Below, piece by piece: positions 45,467 through 53,143 of a stretch of DNA of 56,574 bases (the first letter of the stretch is position 1; each line of letters opens with the position of its first letter). Below the pieces are notes generated by a model, which made no database searches, had not been told where the DNA came from, and saw nothing but the letters and a program-made list of their open reading frames with translations. This stretch comes from an uncultured Chryseobacterium sp. (lineage in GTDB: Bacteria; Bacteroidota; Bacteroidia; Flavobacteriales; Weeksellaceae): assembly GCA_913777465.1 (NCBI GenBank), contig CAJYRQ010000031.1:1-56574 (forward strand), written 5' to 3'. Made by a program: the position numbers and the translations under genes.

Positions 45467-45613
45467 TCCATTGGCATATCGATAGCAGTCTGAAATATCA
45501 AATGATTTGTGTAAAGGATAAAATTATTTAAAATTCTGATCATTTTTTTTAATCAGTGAAAACAAATTACCTATTATAGAATTTATATTGGAATAACCCG
45601 GTTTTGCAACTTT

Positions 45614-46080
45614 AACGTGAACTCGGCCGTACTTAACTAATATTCAGTTATTTGTTTAATTAAAATATAAATTAAGACTATTTAATCAGGACTTTAAAAC
45701 AGAGTTTTCTTTAACAGAATGATAAAGATTTCATTTGATTATTAAATACCTTCTAACCGTATTTTTAACAAAAAACTTCTGCATCTAGCTTATTAGCTGA
45801 TTTTATGATAACGTTTCTGATAGGATTTTATTCTATCCTATGAAAAGCCGTCCCTCCGGGACTTTAAAACAACGTAAATCCAACCATACGTACCTATATT
45901 CAGTTATTTAATTAAAACATAAAACTCTTCAATCGGGATTTAAATAAAATCTTTTGATAAAACGACAAAGATTTTGTTTGATAAAAAATCCCCTGCGATT
46001 TTTTTTTAATAAAAGGAACTTCCGGCGTCCAGCTTCCCTCTTCCAGCCTTTTAACCTGGTTTTAGCTTCGAGTTCACATT
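45614..46080 (-). mobile_element. MITE-like element, copy B
   Basis: A 467-bp non-coding block with terminal inverted repeats AACGTGAACTCG (45614-45625) and CGAGTTCACATT (46069-46080; 11 of 12 pair). It is flanked by the perfect 5-bp direct repeat ACTTT (45609-45613 and 46081-46085). Read as its reverse complement it shares both ends and the core AAAGTCCCGGAGGGACGGC with copy A at 38481-38830. It is longer because an internal block near 45640-45720 is repeated at 45880-45960 (both contain TATTCAGTTATT). No coding frame is credible. Confidence 0.85.
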
Positions 46081-46097
46081 ACTTTATGAAATAAAAA

Positions 46098-46121
46098 TTC
46101 CGGCGGGCAAACCCGCCGGAA
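46098..46121 (-). terminator. Terminator after the acyl-CoA thioesterase gene
   Basis: A perfect GC-rich 10-bp stem TTCCGGCGGG/CCCGCCGGAA with a 4-nt loop, followed on the minus strand by TTTTTATTT. It lies about 58 nt past the stop codon at 46179 and next to the right end of MITE copy B. Confidence 0.9.
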
Positions 46122-46178
46122 AAAGATTAAAAAATATTGAGAAGTATAGGTTTCGGCAGCTACAGGCGGCCGGAACTT

Positions 46179-46562
46179 TTAAAGGATTTGGATCGGTTTT
46201 TTGAATTCATCGATGGCCACAAAAGTAAAATCGCCCGTGATTGCTTTTTCCCGTTCATAAGAATACATCTGCTCCGTATAGATTTCCACATTTACCTTCA
46301 GGCTGGTTTTTCCGACGTGCACCACCTTCCCGATCAGCTCAACGATGGTTCCGGCAGGAATCGATCTTTTAAAATCGATCTTGTCGCTGCTTACGGTTAC
46401 CACACGTTTTCTGGCAAAGCGTGTCGCTGCTATAAAGGCTACCTCGTCCATCAGCTGCATTGCCGTACCTCCGAAAAGGGTATCGTAATGGTTGGTCGTA
46501 TTGGGAAAAACCGCTTTAAAGATGCGGGTTTCGGATGTTTCAATTCTTTTTTCTGTCGTCAT
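46179..46562 (-). CDS. Acyl-CoA thioesterase (hotdog fold, YciA-like)
   Basis: A 127-residue hotdog thioesterase. MTTEKRIETSETRIFKAVFPNTTNHYDTLFGG opens it, with the catalytic-like N-H-x-T-L-F-G-G signature, then AMQLMDEVAFIAATRFARKRVVTVSSDKIDFKRSIPAG. This matches the acyl-CoA thioesterase (YciA/BfiT) class acting on medium/long or short acyl-CoAs. A cobalamin riboswitch lies upstream on the same strand with only non-coding sequence between, so its transcript is likely B12-controlled. A terminator follows. YciA enzymes hydrolyse varied acyl-CoAs; the substrate here is unknown. Confidence 0.88.
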   Translation of the reverse strand: MTTEKRIETSETRIFKAVFPNTTNHYDTLFGGTAMQLMDEVAFIAATRFARKRVVTVSSDKIDFKRSIPAGTIVELIGKVVHVGKTSLKVNVEIYTEQMYSYEREKAITGDFTFVAIDEFKKPIQIL

Positions 46563-46687
46563 ATTTCATTATTAATTAATGCGATATGAACTTATTAAAA
46601 CAACAGAAAGCAGCAGAGACAGGAATCTCCGGACATCCGTCAGATCAATAAACTTCAAATCGCGAAAGTTTTTATTGTAAGAAAAAA

Positions 46688-46840
46688 GGCAGGTCTCCTG
46701 ACTTGTAACATCTTTATTTCCTTCCCATCCGTTTTACGCCGGACAGTGGACTATTAATAAAGACTTCAGTTACTTACAGTTGCGCGACAGTTCGTGATTT
46801 TCACACGATTCCCTTTTAATCTGCAGCTAAGCAGAACCGG
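46688..46840 (-). ncRNA. Cobalamin riboswitch
   Basis: On the minus strand the conserved blocks appear in order: AAAAGGGAATCGTGTGAAAA then CACGAACTGTCGCGCAACTG, the core and L4 segments; AGTCCACTGTCC and GGATGGGAAGG; and AGTCAGGAGACCTGCC at the 3' end. Together they match the adenosyl/methylcobalamin aptamer closely. A run of six Ts (46682-46687) follows directly, hinting at transcription termination control. It precedes the acyl-CoA thioesterase gene (start 46562, about 125 nt further on), and sits in the spacer after the exported-protein gene. No closer downstream frame exists. Confidence 0.93.
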
Positions 46841-46918
46841 TTTCCGGAAAACTCAAAATATAGCTGTTAAGCAAAATACAAAGGCTTTCCGCCGACAAAA
46901 GTAATGATTATTGATGAA

Positions 46919-47719
46919 TTATTCAGGATTTTTGAAAATGATCTGGCTTTCGACCTTTCCCTGCTTGATGGTCCAGATGGTGGTATATCGGTTTTGTCCG
47001 GAACCGTTGATCATATACAGGAAAATATGGTCGTTATCGATGGCCGTCACTCCAACATTATTGAAATCCATGGTCGGCTGGAACATATTCTTGATGGCAT
47101 CCCTTACGAAAACCGATCCTCTTCCCGGCTGCTGTACGCGTACGGATTTGATTTCGGTTAAATCTTCAGGAAGCTCTTTTCCAACACCCCAGGCTTTTAC
47201 TTTGTCCACTTTGATGATGTTGCCCTCAGCATCTTTTTCCTGCTTTTTGATCTTCGCATAAGAAGGATAGACATCGATGATGACTTTCGTTCTCTGGTTT
47301 CCCGGGATCTTAGGATTGGAATCATCGGTAAAGATCAGGGATTTGCCGTTCTTGGATTTGGAAGGGGTGAACTGTGGCAGCTTGTCTACAAAAACCACCC
47401 GGTTTTTATTCACCATACCCTCTTTGGTAATGCTGTCGTACCGGACGAATGGTTTTTCCGTATCTTCTCTTTCAGGATACTTGATCCAGATCCACTCGGT
47501 TTCTCCCGGTGCCGGCTTTTCATAAATAAAGACATCTCCGGTTTTCATACGGATCTTATCAATAATCTTCCGGTAGTCGTCTTTATGAACCCGTACCATA
47601 GCATAGCCTTCCTCCGCTTTCACCACCCCGAAAGGAACTTTGTTCTGGCCCTTTACAAAAGCCATGGAAAAAATACTGAAAACGGATATATACAATACTT
47701 TAGATACGGAAATCATCAT
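46919..47719 (-). CDS. Exported protein of unknown function
   Basis: About 267 residues from ATG 47719 (MMISVSKVLYISVFSIFSMAF, a signal peptide ending FVKGQ); the in-frame TTG at 47740 gives extra residues before the signal and is rejected. The mature part has KVPFGVVKAEEGYAMVRVHKDDYRKIIDKIR, EKDAEGNIIKVDKVKAWGVGKELPEDL and PGRGSVFVRDAIKNMFQPTM. I do not recognise a family. It begins 31 nt after the ABC ATPase stop on the same strand, so they are probably cotranscribed. The B12 riboswitch begins about 80 nt past its stop. Confidence 0.7.
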   Translation of the reverse strand: MMISVSKVLYISVFSIFSMAFVKGQNKVPFGVVKAEEGYAMVRVHKDDYRKIIDKIRMKTGDVFIYEKPAPGETEWIWIKYPEREDTEKPFVRYDSITKEGMVNKNRVVFVDKLPQFTPSKSKNGKSLIFTDDSNPKIPGNQRTKVIIDVYPSYAKIKKQEKDAEGNIIKVDKVKAWGVGKELPEDLTEIKSVRVQQPGRGSVFVRDAIKNMFQPTMDFNNVGVTAIDNDHIFLYMINGSGQNRYTTIWTIKQGKVESQIIFKNPE

Positions 47720-47749
47720 GAAATTTTTTTGACAGTTCAAATATATAAA

Positions 47750-48412
47750 TTAAATGCTTTTCGGCAGATAATAATGCTGTTGTAATTCGTTTAAATCTTT
47801 TATTTGTTTTAAAATTCCGTCATGCAGAAAGTATATTTCATCGGAAAGCTCCAGCGCATATTCCGTCATAAAATTCGAAATAATAAATCCTTTGTCTTTG
47901 GATAATTCTTTTATCATTTTCATTACTTTTTCAGTAAGAATGGGAGAAAGTCCGCTGTACGGCTGATCCAGCAGGATAAATTCAGCTTCGGAATGGATGA
48001 CCGTCAGTACTTCCACCAGCTTTCTTTCACCACCTGAAAGATTTCTGACGGTTCTGTTGAGGAAGGGCTGAAGAAGGGCGTCATTAAAAAGTTTATGGGT
48101 ATTTTCAGGGTTGCAGAATAAAGGAATCAGGTTTTTAATTCTGGTATTTTTCGGGAACATCGGCTGTTGCGGCAGGTAGGCGATCTTATTTCTTCTGTCG
48201 GATGGCTTCGTCAAAACTTCATTATTAAATTTAATAAACTGCGTGTCTCCTTTTATGTTTCCGAAAATAATTTTCAGCAGCACGGATTTTCCGGAACCTG
48301 TTCCTCCCAGTAAAGCCACAATTTGCCCGGTCTCACAAGTCATATAAATATCCCGTAAAATTTTTTTCGGCCCGAAGGACTTTGTAATGCTGTCGATATG
48401 AAGTTTATTCAT
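47750..48412 (-). CDS. ABC-type ATPase with altered catalytic residues
   Basis: A 220-residue ATP-binding cassette protein resembling LptB-like subunits. Walker A is GGTGSGKS (36-43), the Q-loop LPQQP (80-84) and the signature LSGGE (125-129) are intact. Walker B is FILLDQP (145-151): Gln150 replaces the catalytic glutamate. In the switch region ISNFMTEY (178-185), Phe181 stands where a His is expected. Such changes normally abolish or strongly slow ATP hydrolysis. Its ATG overlaps the stop of the small membrane gene by 4 nt (ATGA), so the pair is translationally coupled. It may be a locked, regulatory or structural ATPase. Confidence 0.85.
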   Translation of the reverse strand: MNKLHIDSITKSFGPKKILRDIYMTCETGQIVALLGGTGSGKSVLLKIIFGNIKGDTQFIKFNNEVLTKPSDRRNKIAYLPQQPMFPKNTRIKNLIPLFCNPENTHKLFNDALLQPFLNRTVRNLSGGERKLVEVLTVIHSEAEFILLDQPYSGLSPILTEKVMKMIKELSKDKGFIISNFMTEYALELSDEIYFLHDGILKQIKDLNELQQHYYLPKSI

Positions 48413-48687
48413 AAAAATTTGGAGATGATATTAACGGTAAAGCCAATTGAAGCCGTGGCGATCCAAAGGAAAGATCTTGAAAAACCAAAATGGGCAAAGA
48501 AAAAGTATTCCTGCTTCAGCCTCAGCTCATAAACCAAATAATGAAACGCCGGTAAAATGATAAGGAAGCAGATTCCGAAATTACCGGCGATGAAGCCGGT
48601 CTGAAAAGCGAACAGCAATGAAAACAGTACTGTGGGAATCAGCAGTTTCATATAAAATATCCAGAGAATTTTCAGGTTTTTAATCAT
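48409..48687 (-). CDS. Small multi-helix membrane protein paired with the ABC-type ATPase
   Basis: About 92 residues from the ATG at 48687; the TTG at 48693 overlaps the -7 element and is rejected. Hydrophobic segments are about 7-22 (LWIFYMKLLIPTVLFSLL), 25-50 (TGFIAGNFGICFLIILPAFHYLVY) and 65-90 (FGFSRSFLWIATASIGFTVNII), so three membrane spans are plausible. Its stop overlaps the ATPase start (ATGA). It could be the membrane partner of that ATPase, though it is far shorter than ordinary ABC permeases. No family is recognised. Confidence 0.7.
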   Translation of the reverse strand: MIKNLKILWIFYMKLLIPTVLFSLLFAFQTGFIAGNFGICFLIILPAFHYLVYELRLKQEYFFFAHFGFSRSFLWIATASIGFTVNIISKFL

Positions 48688-48690
48688 GCT

Positions 48691-48698
48691 CAAATATA
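48691..48698 (-). promoter_or_regulatory. -7 element for a leaderless small-membrane-protein/ATPase transcript
   Basis: The minus strand reads TATATTTG, matching TAnnTTTG, and ends three bases before the ATG at 48687. A transcript from it would begin within a few bases of the start codon. No convincing -33 TTG is seen. Confidence 0.4.
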
Positions 48699-48773
48699 AT
48701 AAAACTAAAAATTGTTATTTATTGATTACCTTTAGACCACAATAACTTCCGAAAACAATCTAAACCGTTAAAT

Positions 48774-49874
48774 ATGACAAAACAACTCCTTTTTTTCATT
48801 ATTTTCCTTTCAGGAATTTCATTGTTTTACAGCAAAAATCTAACGGCGAAAGAGCCTGGATACTGCTATCTCTGTGATACAGCCCCTGCCAATGTACAGG
48901 TTTCTAATATTACCATGACCTCCGGCACTGTTACCTGGACGAATGACCCTACTGTTACTTCCTATACGATAAGATTCAGGCAGTATCCGGCTTCTGCGTG
49001 GGTTAATGTTAATCAGGTTTCTGTCAACGCTTTTACGATAACGTCTTTAATGCCGTGTACAACCTATGAAGTGCAGGTGGCAAAAGTATGTTCCGGTTCT
49101 CCTTCGACAAGTGCGTGGTCGCCTTCTCTATTGTTTACCACTTTAAATATGAATTATTGCGCCGCATCTTCCTTAAATGCGAATGTAGCATATACTTCAA
49201 ATGTAACGGTAACCCCTGCAGGAAGCGTTTTATCTCCGATGGTCAGCAATTCCGGGACTTCGAATTATACGGATTACCGTTCGGATCCTACCCGAAAGGT
49301 TCAGCTGATGATCGGCAGTACGGGAAACCAGATTTCCGTTTCCAAAACATGGACAGGTTCTCCAAATCCTGTATTTGTAAGAGCGTGGATCGATTTTAAC
49401 GGTGACGGAGTGTTTGATTCATCGGAATTAATACTTTCTTCAGGTTCTTCCGCCTCATCCACCGCAACTTCAACATTTAATGTTCCTGCAACGGCTTATC
49501 AGACAGGCACAACGTGTGGTATAGCGATGCGGGTGATGATCAGTGAAACCCTCACGGGTTCTACCTGCGGAACGTTCAGTTATGGCGAAGTGGAGGATTA
49601 CGGGGTTTATCTGTTAACGCCGGCAAACCTTTCTGCCGAAGAGATCAATAACAGGAAAAATATCAGCATTTATCCCAACCCTGCATCCGATGTTTTAAAT
49701 ATTTCGGGAATTGAAGGCGCTGAATTTGAAATTTACAGTACAGCCGCGCAACGGGTCAGTAAAGGAAAAATTTCCGGTCAGAAAGTACCGGTGCATGATC
49801 TGGTAAAAGGGGTTTATTTTATTGAGATCAGGGATCATAACCATATTACGAAGCTGAAGTTTATTAAAGAATAA
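48774..49874 (+). CDS. Secreted protein with fibronectin type III domain, GEVED domain and T9SS sorting signal
   Basis: A 366-residue secreted protein. A signal peptide (1-20) is followed by a short Cys-rich stretch, an FN3 domain (about 38-125, ending LLFTTLN), a GEVED domain (about 195-285; YGEVEDYGVYL marks its end) and a C-terminal T9SS type A sorting domain (about 295-366; ISIYPNPASDVLNISG, VYFIEI, KFIKE). The T9SS tail is recognised by the type IX secretion system, which moves the protein across the outer membrane. FN3 and GEVED are adhesion- or protein-binding modules. It stands alone with its own terminator. Confidence 0.93.
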   Translation: MTKQLLFFIIFLSGISLFYSKNLTAKEPGYCYLCDTAPANVQVSNITMTSGTVTWTNDPTVTSYTIRFRQYPASAWVNVNQVSVNAFTITSLMPCTTYEVQVAKVCSGSPSTSAWSPSLLFTTLNMNYCAASSLNANVAYTSNVTVTPAGSVLSPMVSNSGTSNYTDYRSDPTRKVQLMIGSTGNQISVSKTWTGSPNPVFVRAWIDFNGDGVFDSSELILSSGSSASSTATSTFNVPATAYQTGTTCGIAMRVMISETLTGSTCGTFSYGEVEDYGVYLLTPANLSAEEINNRKNISIYPNPASDVLNISGIEGAEFEIYSTAAQRVSKGKISGQKVPVHDLVKGVYFIEIRDHNHITKLKFIKE

Positions 49875-49892
49875 AAGGTAGAAGTTTAAAAA

Positions 49893-49928
49893 CAAGAGCG
49901 GATCAGTGATGGTCCGCTCTTGTTTTTT
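49893..49928 (+). terminator. Bidirectional intrinsic terminator between T9SS protein and YcxB-like genes
   Basis: An 11-bp stem ACAAGAGCGGA/TCCGCTCTTGT (49893-49903, 49914-49924) with a 10-nt loop and a run of seven or more Ts on the plus strand. The minus strand also has T-rich sequence, so it serves the convergent minus-strand gene too. Confidence 0.85.
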
Positions 49929-49933
49929 TAGGA

Positions 49934-50443
49934 TTAATCGTTTCTGAGTTTCGCTTTGATATGATTGGCTTTAATCATATTTCTAAGCTCTGAAATCTGC
50001 TCTTTCGTCATTACCCGTTTGGGACAGAATCCATACGTAGATTTACTATGATAAAACAAAAACCAGTTTTTAAGTTCCTCTATTTTGTAAATATTATTCC
50101 ATGCCAGTTCAACCGTAAAGCTTTCGCCAACATCCTGAATAATATCCTCTTTAAATATGGATGTTGTCTCTAATGAAATGACTTTGTTTGTTTTATAATC
50201 TTTCCTGAACTTATAATAATACCATAGAGGATATAAAATGAATGCTACTAATAATATAGAGATATTAAATACAATAGATGACATCGGTATGAAATTCAGC
50301 TGGCCGCTCATAATGATTTTTACATCCAGATAAATTATATAAAATCCAAGTAATAAAGTCACTATTACAACAGGTCTTCTGTAGGCTAAGAAATACATAA
50401 GCCGTATGTATTCCTTTTGTGAAATTTTATATTTTATTTTCAT
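49934..50443 (-). CDS. YcxB-like membrane protein, paralogue 1
   Basis: A 169-residue protein with two N-terminal membrane helices (VVIVTLLLGFYIIYLDV and SSIVFNISILLVAFILYPLW), then a small beta domain where FTVELAWNNIYKIEELKNWFLFYHS matches the YcxB-like domain, and a charged tail ending with KLRND. It resembles its neighbour at 50494-50982, especially near MTKEQISELRNMIKANHIKAKL. The function of YcxB-like proteins is unknown. The terminator 5 nt past its stop closes the transcript. Confidence 0.8.
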   Translation of the reverse strand: MKIKYKISQKEYIRLMYFLAYRRPVVIVTLLLGFYIIYLDVKIIMSGQLNFIPMSSIVFNISILLVAFILYPLWYYYKFRKDYKTNKVISLETTSIFKEDIIQDVGESFTVELAWNNIYKIEELKNWFLFYHSKSTYGFCPKRVMTKEQISELRNMIKANHIKAKLRND

Positions 50444-50493
50444 CGTTTATCAATATCATTGATTTACTGAGTAATATTGAACTTGTATTAAAA

Positions 50494-50982
50494 TTAATCT
50501 TCTCCGAGTTTCGCTTTTACTTTATTGCTTTTAATAATTCTTCTAAGCGCTGAAATTTGTTCTTTAGTCAAGAATTTTTTCGGTACCATATTCATTACCT
50601 GAGCACTTTGGTAAATCAGGAACCAGTCTTTATTTTCTTTTACCTTATAAATGGAGCTCCAGGAAATTTCTTCCTCAAAAGTCTCTCCCTGAATCCGGAT
50701 TTTTTCATCCGTAAAAGTGTAGGTAATACTTTCCTGAATGTTTTTGTTCGAGCTAAAAGCAAACCTTACGCTGAAATAAGACCGGATGACCATAAACAGA
50801 ATCAAAATCGCAAACCACATTGAAGTCGACCGCAGCAGATCCGTCTCCGCACTGCTGTCCACCGATTCTTTGATAACAAAAAACATCAGAAGAATTAATA
50901 AAAAGACAATCAGTCTTAATAAGGAACTTTTGATGTGAAACACTAAGAAATCCCTGAATGTAATCTGCGTTTTTACCGTCAT
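50494..50982 (-). CDS. YcxB-like membrane protein, paralogue 2
   Basis: A 162-residue protein with the same plan: helices near LIVFLLILLMFFVI and SMWFAILILFMVIRSY, the YcxB-like strand EEEISWSSIYKVKENKDWFLIYQS, and the tail LTKEQISALRRIIKSNKVKAKLGED. It shares the [LM]TKEQIS-LR-I-K(S/A)N--KAKL block with paralogue 1, 50 nt downstream, so it is a tandem duplication. It starts 9 nt after the mutS2 stop and may be cotranscribed with it. Confidence 0.8.
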   Translation of the reverse strand: MTVKTQITFRDFLVFHIKSSLLRLIVFLLILLMFFVIKESVDSSAETDLLRSTSMWFAILILFMVIRSYFSVRFAFSSNKNIQESITYTFTDEKIRIQGETFEEEISWSSIYKVKENKDWFLIYQSAQVMNMVPKKFLTKEQISALRRIIKSNKVKAKLGED

Positions 50983-50991
50983 GATTAAAAA

Positions 50992-53139
50992 TTAAATCCT
51001 TTCCAGCTCATCCGCGTTGATGGTCGTTTTGAAAGTCCCGTAATTCACAATCACTTTATTTCTGGAAATCTTTTCAATGGTTCCTACGCTGGTGCTTCCG
51101 GTAATCCGGACGCGTTGACCTTCTTTCAGCCAAAGTGCGCGGTCCGTTTTGCGTTTTTCCTCCAGCTTCTCGTTGGTTTCTGCAATTTTATCGATCACTT
51201 CCTCTTTCTTCAGCTGCTGCGTAATTTTGCGTTTGACGACCTGAAGACGTTTGCTTTCATCTTTATCTGCGCCGATTTTCCTGAATTTTTCCTGTTCGAG
51301 GATCTTTACAAAATCCTTTACCACATCTTTCCTCGATTTTCCTTTCACATAGCTGTCGATAAAAGCTTCGATCTTATTTCCGAACTGTAATTTCCGGTGC
51401 TCCTCTTCGTATAGTTTCTGGAAATTATAAAGTTTCTGCTGAAGCTGTTCGTTCAGTTTCTGGAGATTGTCCCGTTTGTCTTCCACGGATTCCTTTCTTT
51501 CGGCAAGATCGGTTTTCAGTTTTTCGACCTCATATTTTTCTTGCTGGAGCTTAACGATGGTTTTATCCAGGTTGACGATATCATGCTCCACTTTTTTCTT
51601 CGCGGAATGGATGATGAATCTCGGGATCTTATTTTTCTCCGCCACTTCAAAAGTAAATGAGCTTCCCGCCTGTCCGACTTCCAGCTTGTACATCGGTTCC
51701 AGCGTTTCTTCATTGAAGAGCATCGCTGCATTCTGGGCATTCGGAAGCTGTTCCACTACCAGCTTAATGTTGGTGTAGTGAGTCGTAATAATGGCAAAAC
51801 TTTTTTTATCGTAAAAAAACTCAAGAAAGCTTTCGGCTAAGGCCCCCCCCAGCTCAGGATCGGAGCCTGTCCCGAATTCGTCGATCAGGAGAAGCGTATT
51901 GGCATCGGCCTCACGGATGATCCCGCCCATTTTCTTCAGTCGGGAAGAATAGGTGGAAAGATGGTTTTCAATGGACTGATTGTCCCCGATATCCGTCATG
52001 ATCTTATCAAAGAAAAACATCTCGGATTTCGGATGGGTCGGCACCAGGATGCCGCTCTGGATCATCAGCTGAAGCAGGCCTACGGTTTTCAGCGTGATGG
52101 ATTTTCCTCCGGCATTCGGCCCGGAAATACAGATGATCCGGTTATGATCCGTTAAAGTAAGCGTCTGAGGGAAAATGGTTTTGTTTTCCGCTTTATTTCT
52201 CAGGAACAAAAGAGGGTGGAAAGCTTCTCTTAACCGTAAGGTTTTATGGCGGTTGATTTTCGGCAATACCCCGTTGATCAGATTGGCAAATTTCGCCTTG
52301 GCTCTCGTCAGGTCAAGATCGAAAATATATTTCTGGTATCTCCAGAGCTGAGGCTGGAACTCAGCAAGCTCGGCCGTTAGTTTTCTCAGGATCTTGTCGA
52401 TTTCCTTCTTCTCTTCTTCTTCGCTTTCTTTCAGCTTAAAATAATGCTTCACCACGGAATCCGGCTGGATGTAAGTGATGGAACCGGTTTTAGACAATCC
52501 CAAAACCCTTCCGGGAACCCGTTTTTTGAATCCGGATTTTACTGCTAAAACCCTTTGGTCATCAATAATCGTTTCGCGGATGTCATCCAGGAATTCACTT
52601 TGCCCGTAATTGAACAAAGCGCGGTTGAAATTTTCCTGGATGGCTTTTTTAGCCACCTGGATTTCGGCCCGTAATTCTTTCAGGACAGGTGAGGCTTCAC
52701 TTTTTACCTCTCCGAAACGGTTAAAGACTTTATCTACCTTATCAATGATTTCCTTTTTGAATTCCAGTACCAGCACGTCTTCCATCAAAGTAGGGAAGGT
52801 CTCCGGCATGGTCGGGAAGAACTTCTGCAGTTTTCCGATCTGTTCCGTCAGCGTCTTGATTTTCATGAAAGCACTGTTTTCAAGACGGTAATTCTCGATC
52901 AGCATCAGCTTCAGTTCGTTTTCAATGTCTTCGTATTCATCAAAAGGAACGGCATTCGAACTTTCAAAGCTCGACAGGTATTCAGATGTTTTTTTCAGGG
53001 AAATTTCGGCCTCGTCGATTTGCATCGGACGGAGCTGAAGAATTTTTTCCCGCGTTTTCGGAGAAAAAGCAAAAGGAGAGATTTCCGCGAGCAATTGCGG
53101 AAACTCTAATTCGTTTAAATCTTCTTTATTTATATACAC
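50992..53139 (-). CDS. mutS2: MutS2-family ATPase without an Smr domain
   Basis: A 715-residue MutS-type protein. The ATPase core has Walker A GPNAGGKS (340-347), TDIGDNQSIENHLSTYSSR and LLIDEFGTGSDPELGGALAESF. A long coiled-coil (about 520-640) follows, then a short KOW-like beta end (LWLKEGQRVRITGSTSVGTIE). MutS2 proteins normally end with an Smr nuclease domain of about 80 residues, but this one stops at about the KOW-like segment and lacks it. It would bind branched DNA or stalled ribosomes, depending on lineage. A run of eight Cs at 51843-51850 is in frame with no shift. A -7 box lies at 53144-53151. Confidence 0.85.
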   Translation of the reverse strand: MYINKEDLNELEFPQLLAEISPFAFSPKTREKILQLRPMQIDEAEISLKKTSEYLSSFESSNAVPFDEYEDIENELKLMLIENYRLENSAFMKIKTLTEQIGKLQKFFPTMPETFPTLMEDVLVLEFKKEIIDKVDKVFNRFGEVKSEASPVLKELRAEIQVAKKAIQENFNRALFNYGQSEFLDDIRETIIDDQRVLAVKSGFKKRVPGRVLGLSKTGSITYIQPDSVVKHYFKLKESEEEEKKEIDKILRKLTAELAEFQPQLWRYQKYIFDLDLTRAKAKFANLINGVLPKINRHKTLRLREAFHPLLFLRNKAENKTIFPQTLTLTDHNRIICISGPNAGGKSITLKTVGLLQLMIQSGILVPTHPKSEMFFFDKIMTDIGDNQSIENHLSTYSSRLKKMGGIIREADANTLLLIDEFGTGSDPELGGALAESFLEFFYDKKSFAIITTHYTNIKLVVEQLPNAQNAAMLFNEETLEPMYKLEVGQAGSSFTFEVAEKNKIPRFIIHSAKKKVEHDIVNLDKTIVKLQQEKYEVEKLKTDLAERKESVEDKRDNLQKLNEQLQQKLYNFQKLYEEEHRKLQFGNKIEAFIDSYVKGKSRKDVVKDFVKILEQEKFRKIGADKDESKRLQVVKRKITQQLKKEEVIDKIAETNEKLEEKRKTDRALWLKEGQRVRITGSTSVGTIEKISRNKVIVNYGTFKTTINADELERI

Positions 53140-53143
53140 AGTA

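Noticed and set aside
46683-46840. Plus-strand function of the riboswitch region
   Set aside because: The conserved blocks are in correct 5'-3' order only on the minus strand.
51841-51852. Frameshift at the eight-C run in mutS2
   Set aside because: The frame across it gives PELGGALAESF, intact in the MutS core, so no shift is needed.
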